Positions 8,789 through 16,932 of a stretch of DNA of 64,000 nt are shown piece by piece (position 1 is the stretch's first letter; each line of letters begins with the position of its first letter). Source of the DNA: Lacipirellulaceae bacterium (GTDB taxonomy: Bacteria > Planctomycetota > Planctomycetia > Pirellulales > Lacipirellulaceae); the NCBI GenBank assembly GCA_040218535.1, contig JAVJRG010000013.1, forward strand, positions 1 through 64,000, written 5' to 3'. Below the pieces are notes generated by a model, which ran no database searches, was not told where the DNA came from, and saw nothing but the letters and a program-made list of their open reading frames with translations. The position numbers were made by a program, and so were the translations under genes.

Positions 8789-9367
8789 GTGTCGACTCGA
8801 ACCTCTATAACCCGCTTATTACTTTGTTTTTCGCTTTTGGTGCTGTTCTCCGCTGGCTGCCAGCAAGGTATCGTTGGTCAGTTGCAAGGGGAGTGGGTGG
8901 GGACGCCCAAACCTCCAAAGAAAGCAGCCACCAAAGACGCAGGCCAGCCGGTCACGCAGTCTGAGAACGCGACGAAGCAAGAGGTGAAACTCACCGATTG
9001 GCAAAGCTACGACGCGCAGGTCGGGATGAAGTTCACCGATTCGCAAGTCGAAGTGACGATGGACGGCCAAAGTGACAAGGTCGTTGCCAAGTGGCGCGTT
9101 CTTGAACAGACGCCGGCGAATATTCTCGTTGAGTTCATTACCGAAACGAAGCAGCCGCCAACTAACGAGGAACCGGCGACTGAGACGCAACCCTCCAAGG
9201 TTCTGCGACGTTTCGAAATTATTCCCGAACTCGAAGAAGAGAAACTCACGGGCTTCGCTTTGAATGAAGAAGGAGCCGACCGCCAAGTTGGGAGGCTGTA
9301 CTTTGTTCGCAAGGGTCAGCAAGCCAAAACTAAAAACGTCTCAGCGACTGACGATTCGCAAGATTGA
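8789..9367 (+). CDS. Putative lipoprotein, function unknown
   Basis: The 192-residue protein starts at GTG and has a lipoprotein-type signal: charged start (STRTSITR), hydrophobic LLLCFSLLVLF and a lipobox-like SAGC with Cys24. After that come GQLQGEWVG, a lysine/threonine/glutamine-rich linker and a beta-rich domain (VEVTMDGQSDKVVAKWRVLE). Small planctomycete lipoproteins with an LqGeW start are common, but no function is known to me. Predicted attachment is to a membrane by a lipid on the Cys. Confidence 0.6.
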   Translation: MSTRTSITRLLLCFSLLVLFSAGCQQGIVGQLQGEWVGTPKPPKKAATKDAGQPVTQSENATKQEVKLTDWQSYDAQVGMKFTDSQVEVTMDGQSDKVVAKWRVLEQTPANILVEFITETKQPPTNEEPATETQPSKVLRRFEIIPELEEEKLTGFALNEEGADRQVGRLYFVRKGQQAKTKNVSATDDSQD

Positions 9368-9451
9368 AAAACTCCGAGAGCTCCAACCCGAGAGCTTACG
9401 CTTCTCGGCTCAGAATTCTTACTGCCCACTGCCTTCTGCCCACTGCCAACT

Positions 9452-10117
9452 ATGAGCGAACGCGAACGCTGGATTGTTTACCCACTATTATTCTTTGCTT
9501 TGGGAGCCGCGATCCGTGACAAACTGTTTCGGCATGTGGCAACTAAGGACGTCAGGTGCGAGACACTGGTTGCCGACAAGATTATCTGCCGCGAGGGGGG
9601 GCAGTTCACTTCGTTACTCGCTGGGGAGGTAACAAGTCAGACAGGAATTTCTTGCCAGCATGTCGTTGTGCATGCGCCCGATAATCCAAAATTGCATTTG
9701 GTAGAATTGGGGGCAGCGGTGACCCAGCCAGCTGCCGAGCGCAGCCTGGGTGTCCTAGTACTAAGGGACAACCAAGGAAACGAGTTCTGTGGCGTGACTA
9801 ATGACCAGCTCTATGTGAAAAGCGTTGTCTGCGAGGATGCTCGTGTGGTCGCGAATAAAAGGAATATGAACCCGCTCATTCGACTTGGCAGCGGAATGGC
9901 ACGTGACGAACGGACCGGGCAAGCTGGAGTTGTCGGAATCGTCTCGGTGAACAATCAGAATTACTTCGGTGCCCCCGGACAGCGTTTCACACCGCTGCCT
10001 CAGAAGGGTTTGCCTCAAAAGGGCCAGCCAAAACCAACGACAGAGGAGGCGAAAGAGAAGCCGAACAGGCTAGAACCTGAGGCCGTTCAGACCGAGCAAT
10101 CTCCTTTAGAAGAATGA
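9452..10117 (+). CDS. Hypothetical protein with N-terminal membrane anchor
   Basis: The 221-residue protein has one short hydrophobic N-terminal segment (WIVYPLLFFALGAAI, residues 7-21), then a beta-rich soluble region (VRCETLVADKIICREGGQFTS) and a proline/lysine/glutamate-rich C-terminal tail from about residue 180 (LPQKGLPQKGQPKP). The strand-turn periodicity suggests a repetitive beta fold, which is an inference. No family is recognised. Upstream is a low-complexity CTGCCCACTGCC-type repeat, and no ribosome-binding site is visible before the ATG. Confidence 0.55.
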   Translation: MSERERWIVYPLLFFALGAAIRDKLFRHVATKDVRCETLVADKIICREGGQFTSLLAGEVTSQTGISCQHVVVHAPDNPKLHLVELGAAVTQPAAERSLGVLVLRDNQGNEFCGVTNDQLYVKSVVCEDARVVANKRNMNPLIRLGSGMARDERTGQAGVVGIVSVNNQNYFGAPGQRFTPLPQKGLPQKGQPKPTTEEAKEKPNRLEPEAVQTEQSPLEE

Positions 10118-10318
10118 AGCAAAGCGTTATATTGGCGGTTTGAGCCACTACTTTGCCTTTTCTCTACGAGTTGCTAATCGAGTACGTTGCAAATCACCGT
10201 GGCCAACGCTTACTCTAGTAGCTTGCGAATTCCCGCAAGCTGCGGCCGTTGTGAACACTGACCCACTGTCCGGGTGATCACAACGGTTGACTCGGTACCT
10301 GCAGCTCGAGACAACGTC

Positions 10319-12481
10319 ATGCCCACGGCCAGCCCCCAGAACACGCCAACTACACTCACGCAACTTCTTTCGGCGCGTGCGGAAGTATGCCCTGAGCGGA
10401 TCGCGTTTCGCTTCACCGACGACTCGGGAAATGAAACGACGTGGACTTTCAAGCAGCTTCATAAAAGTGCCAAGGGTATTGGGGCTAAGCTGCAAGCAGC
10501 TTACAGCCCTGGTGAACGGGTTCTACTCGTTTACCCACCCGGGTTGGAGTTTATTGCGGGCTTCTTCGGAACGCTCTACGCCGGGTTGTTGCCCGTTCCT
10601 GCAACGTACCCCAAACCGCGTCGCCCGTTACCGCGACTCGATGCGATCGCCGCCGACTGTGCTCCCAAGGCAGCGCTAACGACAGCGGACACGCTGAGTC
10701 TGCTCAAGCTCGAAGAGCAATCAACTGCCGTCCGCGAACTCGAGTGGCTAGCCACCGACGCAGTACCTGTCGAAACGGGCGAATCGTTTGAGCCGTTCGC
10801 GCCGCAACCCACCGACGCGGCCTTTTTGCAATACACTTCCGGCTCCACCTCGCAGCCCCGGGGCGTTGTTGTTTCACATGGCAACGTCATGCACAACCTG
10901 GCTTCAATCTGCCAAGGATTCGGGATCGAGTACCAACCCGAAGGCCCCGCCACTCGAGGAGCCTTCTGGCTGCCTGCTTATCACGACATGGGACTGATCG
11001 GCGGCGTTCTCACACCGATTTTTGTCGGTGGCGATAGCTCGCTGATGGCACCGGCAGCTTTTCTGCGAAGCCCAATCACTTGGCTCGAAGCGATGAGCAA
11101 CACCGGCGCTTCAATCAGTGGTGCGCCGAACTTTGCGTACGACTTGTGCGTCGAGAAGACCACTCCGGAGCAACGAGCCGGACTTGATCTCAGTGGTTGG
11201 GAGCTGGCCTTCTGCGGAGCGGAACCCGTGGATCCGGCGACGCTCAACCGATTTGCCGAAGCGTTTGAGCCACACGGTTTTCGTCGTGAAGCGTTCTATC
11301 CCTGCTACGGGCTGGCAGAATCAACGCTAATGGTGACCGGTGGATACCGGGAGAAACAGCCAGGAATCGTTTATCTTGACCGCGAAGAACTCACCCAGAA
11401 GCGAGTCGTCCGCGTTGAATCAAATGGCTCGATTCCTAGCCCTGCGAAAGCCAAGACGCTCGTCAGTTGCGGTCGTGTGCTAGGCGGTCAGGAAGTGCTG
11501 ATCGTCGATGCGGCCACCCAAAAGACTTGTGCTCCGGGGGAAATCGGCGAAGTATGGGTCCGTGGCGAATCGGTCGCTACTGGCTATTGGCAGCAAGCGT
11601 CAGCAGACTGCCCGACCTTCGCCGCGACTTTAGCAAATGGCATCGAGGGGCAGAATCGCTTCATGCGGACAGGTGACCTTGGATTCATCGACGACGAGCC
11701 TGGAGAACCGGAACTCTACGTCACCGGGCGCACGAAAGACGTCATCATCATTCGCGGCCGCAACCACTATCCTCAAGACATTGAACGATCAGCGCAAGAA
11801 GCCCACTTGGCGATTGATATGGGAGCCGCGTTCAGCGTGGAAGCCGAGGGTGGGGAGCAGTTGGTAGTCGTCCATCAGGTGCATCGCGAGCATCGTCGTG
11901 GCAACTTGGACGAAGCGGTGCAAGCCGTCCGGTCGGCGATCGTCGATCAACACGAGATCAACCCACAAGCCATCGTCCTCATCAAGCCGGCAAGCCTGCC
12001 GCTCACGACCAGTGGGAAAGTCCAGCGAAGTCGCTGTCGCGACCTCTACGAGGCGGGCGAGTTGAGCGTTCTGGCTTATTGGAAGCAGCCAGTATTGGAG
12101 AGCTCGACGGAAGCGTCGCTTGAATCTCCTCTCGGCATCACTCCACCAACCGCAGTTCCAGCTCCCGACTTTTTGGATAACGTCTCCGGCATGGAGGCAA
12201 CCGAATTGGCGGCTGCCGTCGAACGCTGGATGCTAGCGTTACTAGCGACCAAGGTTGAGAACAACACTGCGACCATCTCGGGCGACACACCGTTTTCTGA
12301 GCTCGGCATTGACTCGATGACGTCTATTGAGTTGAGCCTGGAGTTCGAGCAGGCTCTGAATCTTCAATTGCCACCCGATGCCGCGTGGAGCTATCCTACG
12401 CCAGCGACGCTCTCGCAGTTCCTGGCAGAACAATTGCAAGCTGTGCCCCAACCGGCTGCCGATCTTTCGGCTGCTAGCTAA
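10319..12481 (+). CDS. Fatty-acyl-AMP ligase fused to acyl carrier domain
   Basis: This is an ANL-superfamily adenylating enzyme of the FAAL type. The AMP-binding signature YTSGSTSQPRG starts near residue 172, followed by FWLPAYHDMGLIGG, which is typical of FAALs, then YGLAESTLM and TGRTKDVIIIRGRNHYP. The C-terminal 90 residues form an acyl carrier domain with GIDSMTS; its Ser666 is the expected phosphopantetheine site. FAALs activate fatty acids as acyl-AMP and load them on a carrier, here on the same chain. No PKS or NRPS gene is near. An upstream GTG at 10274 is also in frame; ATG 10319 suits family length better. Confidence 0.88.
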   Translation: MPTASPQNTPTTLTQLLSARAEVCPERIAFRFTDDSGNETTWTFKQLHKSAKGIGAKLQAAYSPGERVLLVYPPGLEFIAGFFGTLYAGLLPVPATYPKPRRPLPRLDAIAADCAPKAALTTADTLSLLKLEEQSTAVRELEWLATDAVPVETGESFEPFAPQPTDAAFLQYTSGSTSQPRGVVVSHGNVMHNLASICQGFGIEYQPEGPATRGAFWLPAYHDMGLIGGVLTPIFVGGDSSLMAPAAFLRSPITWLEAMSNTGASISGAPNFAYDLCVEKTTPEQRAGLDLSGWELAFCGAEPVDPATLNRFAEAFEPHGFRREAFYPCYGLAESTLMVTGGYREKQPGIVYLDREELTQKRVVRVESNGSIPSPAKAKTLVSCGRVLGGQEVLIVDAATQKTCAPGEIGEVWVRGESVATGYWQQASADCPTFAATLANGIEGQNRFMRTGDLGFIDDEPGEPELYVTGRTKDVIIIRGRNHYPQDIERSAQEAHLAIDMGAAFSVEAEGGEQLVVVHQVHREHRRGNLDEAVQAVRSAIVDQHEINPQAIVLIKPASLPLTTSGKVQRSRCRDLYEAGELSVLAYWKQPVLESSTEASLESPLGITPPTAVPAPDFLDNVSGMEATELAAAVERWMLALLATKVENNTATISGDTPFSELGIDSMTSIELSLEFEQALNLQLPPDAAWSYPTPATLSQFLAEQLQAVPQPAADLSAAS

Positions 12482-12483
12482 AC

Positions 12484-12539
12484 GTGGCTGGGGCATCTTG
12501 CCCCAGTTTTCTTTCGCTGTGGCTGGAAGCCCCAGCCAC
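12484..12539. repeat. Inverted repeat after FAAL gene
   Basis: GTGGCTGGGGC (12484-12494) and GCCCCAGCCAC (12529-12539) are perfect inverted copies, and GGGGCATCTTGCCCC (12490-12504) forms a smaller hairpin inside, followed by TTTT. The small hairpin plus T-run starts eight bases after the FAAL stop and could act as an intrinsic terminator for it. Confidence 0.5.
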
Positions 12540-12651
12540 TTACCTTCGGCAACCCTCAAGACCGGAACAATCGTTACCGATACTCACAAGGTGAGCCGCG
12601 CTTTTAGTACGCGCGGACAGTGCTAGCAAAAGCTACACGGGAAAGCTCATC

Positions 12652-13374
12652 TTGAAACCACGATCGACAACAGCCACGGTTACCGCTGGGATTTCGCCCG
12701 CACGGACGCTACCTGTACTGGCTCGCTTGCCACGTGTAGGTGCCGCTGAGCCCGCGAAATCCCAGACTTTGGTCGCTGCCTTTGAATTACCACCGGTGGA
12801 AATCGCTCCTTTGGTTGAAGCGGCGGCGGCGAAACCGCAAGCGGAGGTTAAGCTCCCACCGCGAAAACAAAGTGATTTCGTTTCGAAGCGTATACAGGAG
12901 CCTGACCACAAAGTCACGCTTGCAAGCCGACTGTTTCGATTCCACGAAGCGATCGCCCCACACTCGGGGTTCGTTATGGCTGCCACGCTGCTTGTCGCGG
13001 GTGGGTTGCTGATGTGGATCAATTCGACAGGCGATCAGCCGGGCGGATATGATCCCACCTCGTTTGCCTTTAGCAGCCAGGGAAAGAATCAGCCGCAGTG
13101 GGTTTCTAATTCTACGGAATCCCCTTCGGGATCGTGCAACTTGGACGAATCTGACTCCGTGGAACCCGTCTGCTCGGATGAAGTTCCACTCGATCGTTTC
13201 GCCGCGGAGCAGAAGCCTCAACAGTTAGACGCCCTGCCGGACTCAAGCCAAGCACCGCCGCTGTTGGCACCCGCAGAAGGTGGTTACCACTCAACCGGGT
13301 TTGCCTCGGATTACCTCAGTGCGATCCACAGCGAAACGAACATGGCGAAAAGACCCACGCAAGAAACACGCTGA
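12652..13374 (+). CDS. Single-pass membrane protein of unknown function
   Basis: The 240-residue protein starts at TTG. A basic, proline-rich N-terminal part (about 1-100) precedes one membrane segment (HSGFVMAATLLVAGGLLMWI, about 104-123) and a polar C-terminal tail rich in Ser, Glu and Gln. This is the layout of a cytoplasm-to-exterior linker protein. No family is recognised. It precedes the CpsD/MinD-like and ExeA-like ATPase genes on the same strand by 61 and 1085 bases, suggesting a shared envelope role, but that is inferred from position only. Confidence 0.5.
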   Translation: MKPRSTTATVTAGISPARTLPVLARLPRVGAAEPAKSQTLVAAFELPPVEIAPLVEAAAAKPQAEVKLPPRKQSDFVSKRIQEPDHKVTLASRLFRFHEAIAPHSGFVMAATLLVAGGLLMWINSTGDQPGGYDPTSFAFSSQGKNQPQWVSNSTESPSGSCNLDESDSVEPVCSDEVPLDRFAAEQKPQQLDALPDSSQAPPLLAPAEGGYHSTGFASDYLSAIHSETNMAKRPTQETR

Positions 13375-13435
13375 GCGGACTAAGCACTAGGCTAAACAAA
13401 GCACCAGGCTAAGAGAAGTAACGGCGAATCCTAAA

Positions 13436-14407
13436 ATGAACAACGTCGATCAAGCATTTATTCGCGCGTATGATGACCGAAACGATCCGCCGCCGGCGTC
13501 GCTCGATAGGCTTCCAGGTGCCGTCCACGACACAGAACCACTTGGCCAAGCATTCACGCGTCCTTTTTTGCCTGTAACAGAGCAAGCCGAACTGCCACCG
13601 GATCGGCAGCCATCGATTCCATTTCCTGCCAGCTTGCCACTCTCTGAAACGCCCACTGCGCCCATCGAACGAAAACCGCTCTCGGCATTCACCCCAGCAC
13701 CAACAACCGTCGAAGCGAAATTCCAGCCGGGCCTTGAAGTGGATGCGTTCGCCTGGTCGGACGTTTGCAACGAGCTGACAGCCGTGGGAGCTCCCTACTG
13801 GAAGCAACTTCACGAGGCTCTTTACAAGGCGACTGACGAAGGCCGAACCGTCGTGGGGATTGCGGGAACGAACGAAGGGGTTGGCTGCACAACCATGTTG
13901 CTTTGTGTTGCCCGGAGTCTGGCAGCGGCTGGCAAGTCGGTCGCGATTGTCGATGGTAACTTCCGTGCACCGGGACTTGCAACTCACCTCGGGCTGGAAG
14001 TTGATCTGGGATGGGAGCAAGTTCTCTCGGGAGATTCATCGCTCGCCGAAGCGGTCGTCGGCTCGCTGAAAGATTCGATTGCACTCCTGCCATTGGTGCG
14101 CGGCGGGCTTCGTGCCGCGGGGCACTTGGATTCGATCCACTCATCGGTTACCGCCGGAGTGCTCCGCTACCACTACGACCTTGTGTTGATCGATCTTGGT
14201 TCACTTTCAAACGCCCAACAAGCGGGCTTCGCGGAGACGATTGCTAGGCAGTGTCGCCTTGATGCGGCCCTGTTGGTCACGGACGATGCTCAAGCGACGG
14301 TCGCCAGTGCGGGGAACTACGATCGGCTCGCGCCAAGCATTGCCGCTGTCACCCTCGGTACGCTTGAGAACGAGCCGGCTCGCATCCCACTTGCCGCTGC
14401 GGGTTGA
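13436..14407 (+). CDS. CpsD/MinD-like P-loop protein with abnormal Walker A
   Basis: The 323-residue protein has a disordered proline-rich first 110 residues, then a domain like the ATPase of bacterial tyrosine kinases (BY-kinase/CpsD) and MinD. The P-loop region GTNEGVGCTT (144-153) lines up with the usual G..PGEGKST but has Cys151 where the catalytic Lys belongs. The following VAIVDGNFRAPG (Walker A' position) and YDLVLIDLG (Walker B) are well kept. No tyrosine-rich C-terminal tail is present. It is probably a regulatory relative in exopolysaccharide or envelope assembly, upstream of an ExeA-like ATPase. Confidence 0.7.
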   Translation: MNNVDQAFIRAYDDRNDPPPASLDRLPGAVHDTEPLGQAFTRPFLPVTEQAELPPDRQPSIPFPASLPLSETPTAPIERKPLSAFTPAPTTVEAKFQPGLEVDAFAWSDVCNELTAVGAPYWKQLHEALYKATDEGRTVVGIAGTNEGVGCTTMLLCVARSLAAAGKSVAIVDGNFRAPGLATHLGLEVDLGWEQVLSGDSSLAEAVVGSLKDSIALLPLVRGGLRAAGHLDSIHSSVTAGVLRYHYDLVLIDLGSLSNAQQAGFAETIARQCRLDAALLVTDDAQATVASAGNYDRLAPSIAAVTLGTLENEPARIPLAAAG

Positions 14408-14459
14408 CACTGAACTCCTCAACGCACAATAAGCGACACCCCCTGGCGGACGAACACCC

Positions 14460-15287
14460 ATGTACACTGACTACTGGCAACTTGCGGCAAAGCCTTTTGA
14501 AGCACGGTACGACGAGAGTTTCTACTTCTCCTGTGCTGCTCATCAGGCGACGCTTCACAAGCTGCGTTACTTGCTCGGTAGCCGTCGAGCCGCGGGCCTG
14601 CTTGCCGGTCCAGCCGGGGTTGGCAAGACACAGCTCATCTCGGTGCTCAAGCAACAAGCGGGTGAATCGAATCGTCCGTTTGTCGAAGTGGTCTTTCCAC
14701 AGATGACTGAACGCGATTTGCTCGTCTACTTGGCGGAGCAACTTGGGGCACCGCCGGCTGCGGAACCCCGTTACACCGTCGAAGAAAGCCTGCGCCGTTT
14801 GCAATTCGTCCTGAAAAACAACGCCCAGCAAGAGCGTCACGCAGTGGTTGTCGTGGATGAGGCCCACCTCCTCGAAGATACAGGGCTGCTAGAACCACTT
14901 CGGTTACTACTGAATCTAAACGATGCGGGACAGCCTTTGTTTACATTGTTGCTCGTCGGGCAACCAAGCTTACTGCCAGCGATTGCTCGTTTCGGAGCAC
15001 TCGAAGAACGACTCGACTCCAAGGCGACTCTGCAACCTTTGGATGCTGAAGACACCTGCCAATACATTGAGCACCGCCTAAAAACTGCCGGTGCGACACG
15101 CGAAATCTTCGACGTGGATGCTTTGCTGGCGGCACATCAACTGACGGGCGGGCTGCCGCGGAGGATTAATCGCCTTTGCGACCTTGCATTGCTGGTGGGC
15201 TTTGCTAATGAGCAGCCAACGATCGACGCGGAGACGCTTCAATCAGTGCGGGACGAGTTGGTGGGCGTCACGCCGCTCGCGGCTTAG
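14460..15287 (+). CDS. ExeA/XrtA-associated-type AAA ATPase
   Basis: The 275-residue protein begins MYTDYWQLAAKPFEARYD, the characteristic opening of ExeA/GspA and of the ATPase linked with exosortase systems. Walker A is GPAGVGKT (50-57) and Walker B is VVVVDEAHLL with Asp133 and Glu134. The arginine-containing LPRRINRLCDLALL near residue 230 matches the sensor-2 region. It lacks the C-terminal peptidoglycan-binding domain of full ExeA. Several proteins in this window carry PEP-CTERM exosortase signals, which fits a role in that surface system. The last codons and stop lie inside an inverted repeat. Confidence 0.8.
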   Translation: MYTDYWQLAAKPFEARYDESFYFSCAAHQATLHKLRYLLGSRRAAGLLAGPAGVGKTQLISVLKQQAGESNRPFVEVVFPQMTERDLLVYLAEQLGAPPAAEPRYTVEESLRRLQFVLKNNAQQERHAVVVVDEAHLLEDTGLLEPLRLLLNLNDAGQPLFTLLLVGQPSLLPAIARFGALEERLDSKATLQPLDAEDTCQYIEHRLKTAGATREIFDVDALLAAHQLTGGLPRRINRLCDLALLVGFANEQPTIDAETLQSVRDELVGVTPLAA

Positions 15288-15323
15288 CCGTCACCACTAT
15301 TTAGCGGCTAAGCCGCAAGCGGC
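15272..15323. repeat. Inverted repeat joining two convergent genes
   Basis: Arms 15272-15290 and 15305-15323 are 19-nt inverted copies with one mismatch (right arm CGGCTAAGCCGCAAGCGGC). The left arm encodes the last residues and the TAG stop of the ExeA-like gene; the right arm ends at the last base of the convergent phosphoesterase-like gene. It may act as a terminator for both strands. Confidence 0.65.
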
Positions 15324-16180
15324 TAGTGTTTTCCCCGCCTTCGCTCCTTGCTTGGTAAAACCTCCAAGCACGTCGTCCACCAGCCGGTGAGAATCGCTTC
15401 GACGAACTCCTCGGGCAATTGCTCTGCTCGCATTTCTTGCGCAAGCCGTCGGTGATCGTATTCGATGGAGACGAATTCGACTCTCACCTCTTCGCTGCTG
15501 ATTACGAGAAGCGTGTACCAGACGTTCGTCTGGCCATCGTTTTCGGGGCGTCCGAGTACGCCGACGTTTACGAAGTGCTTACCGCCGGCTAATTCACGCT
15601 GCCACTTGATGCCCGTATGGGTAGCCAGGATGAGATCAGCCTTGTGTTCGGCTGCGAGCGAGTCAAGAAAGTGCGTGCTGGTAGTGCTTTCCCAAAGGAA
15701 CTCGTTGACGCGGCGTGGGCTGCCGTGGCAGAGCAGGGCAGTGCGACCGGCTATTTCCAATCGTCGAGTCGGAGGAAGCGCGCGCATCCAGGCCCTGTGT
15801 TCCGACGACGTATTGGCCAACGTGTAGTCGTAGCTTAGCTGCGCAAAGTAATTGTCCCGCGGATCGGTGTAGCCGCACTGGCAGTCTTCCAGCTCGTTGC
15901 CGATCGAATCGTCGTAGTTCCCTTGCAGGCAGATAACGTTTCTATCTCTGAGGATTTCGAGCGTTCGATCAGGATGAGGACCGAACGCTCCGAAGTCGCC
16001 TAGGCAGTGAATCTCATCAACGCCCCGCTTGTCGGCATCAGCAAGAGCTGCTTCGAGAGCCAGATAGTTGCTGTAGACGCCGCCGAAGAGGGCGATTCGT
16101 GTTGGGGATTCGGGCACGGCTAGGAGAAGAATGTTGGAGTGTTGGGGTTTAGAGAATATTGTAGTCGTTTTCACCGTCAT
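15323..16180 (-). CDS. Metallophosphoesterase-like protein lacking metal ligands
   Basis: The 285-residue protein has the calcineurin-like YfcE/MJ0936 order of motifs: a first strand with loop, CLGDFGAFGPHPD, GNYDD, LLCHGSP and ATHTGIKW. In the first loop the usual SD.HGN reads GGVYSN, so the Asp and His metal ligands are replaced by Gly and Tyr. In the last motif the second His of GHTH is a Gly. GD, GN and HG of the middle motifs are kept. The protein therefore may bind one metal or none. The start could lie internally near 16100; the first 20 residues are poorly supported. Confidence 0.65.
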   Translation of the reverse strand: MTVKTTTIFSKPQHSNILLLAVPESPTRIALFGGVYSNYLALEAALADADKRGVDEIHCLGDFGAFGPHPDRTLEILRDRNVICLQGNYDDSIGNELEDCQCGYTDPRDNYFAQLSYDYTLANTSSEHRAWMRALPPTRRLEIAGRTALLCHGSPRRVNEFLWESTTSTHFLDSLAAEHKADLILATHTGIKWQRELAGGKHFVNVGVLGRPENDGQTNVWYTLLVISSEEVRVEFVSIEYDHRRLAQEMRAEQLPEEFVEAILTGWWTTCLEVLPSKERRRGKH

Positions 16181-16240
16181 CGGTCAGTTCGATCATTCAC
16201 ACAGTAGCTCGCGGGTAAGGTTTGTCGCTACAATCGCTGC

Positions 16241-16921
16241 ATGGACTCGAAGACTCAAAAAATCGCAACCGCGTCGATCGATCTCGACCGTGCCCGCCGC
16301 TGCGGTTTTCCTGAGGTCATCTATGGAGAAGGAAAGCCGGCTGAGACCATTGCAGAAATCGCGACGCTCCTACTTGAGCGTGGAGAAAGCGTTCTCGCGA
16401 CAAGAGTTGACCCGGCCAAGGCGAAAGAGCTGCAGAAGCTAATTCCCGACGCCACCTACAACGAAACTGCCAGAACGATTCGCGTGAGTCTCGAGTCCGC
16501 GAACGACAAGCCATTAGGAAAAGTCGCGGTGATTTCTGCCGGGACGAGCGACTTACCCGTCGCCGAAGAGGCTCGCGAAACCCTGTTGTGGATGGGCGTT
16601 GAAGCGAGCATCATTCACGATGTTGGCGTGGCCGGGCCGCATCGCTTGCCGGAGCGACTACCGGAGTTTGCCGACTCAGACGCCCTCGTTGTGGTCGCTG
16701 GAATGGAGGGAGCGCTGCCCAGCGTCGTTGGCGGATATGTTGCTTGCCCCGTGTTTGCCGTGCCAACGAGTGTGGGCTACGGTGCGAACTTCGGCGGGCT
16801 TTCGGCATTGCTCTCGATGCTTAACAGCTGTGCAAGTAACGTGGCCGTGGTGAACATCGACGCGGGCTTCAAGGCAGGTTACCTGGCCGGGCTCGTGGCC
16901 ACCCAAAAGCACTCTCGTTAG
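16241..16921 (+). CDS. larB: LarB, nickel-pincer cofactor biosynthesis
   Basis: LarB carboxylates and hydrolyses nicotinic acid adenine dinucleotide to begin synthesis of the nickel-pincer nucleotide cofactor of lactate racemase-type enzymes. The 226-residue protein has the family N-terminus (ARRCGFPEVIYGEGKP), the PurE-like core (KVAVISAGTSDLPVAEEA) and the C-terminal VAGMEGALPSVVGG and VPTSVGYGANFGG loops. No larC, larE or larA gene is in the window. The nnrD gene follows after 11 bases, so the two are probably co-transcribed. Confidence 0.9.
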   Translation: MDSKTQKIATASIDLDRARRCGFPEVIYGEGKPAETIAEIATLLLERGESVLATRVDPAKAKELQKLIPDATYNETARTIRVSLESANDKPLGKVAVISAGTSDLPVAEEARETLLWMGVEASIIHDVGVAGPHRLPERLPEFADSDALVVVAGMEGALPSVVGGYVACPVFAVPTSVGYGANFGGLSALLSMLNSCASNVAVVNIDAGFKAGYLAGLVATQKHSR

Positions 16922-16932
16922 GCAGCAAACTC

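Noticed and set aside
13409-14020. Long minus-strand frame opposite the CpsD-like gene
   Set aside because: It lies wholly opposite a well-supported gene and reads as a shadow rich in Arg and Cys without motifs.
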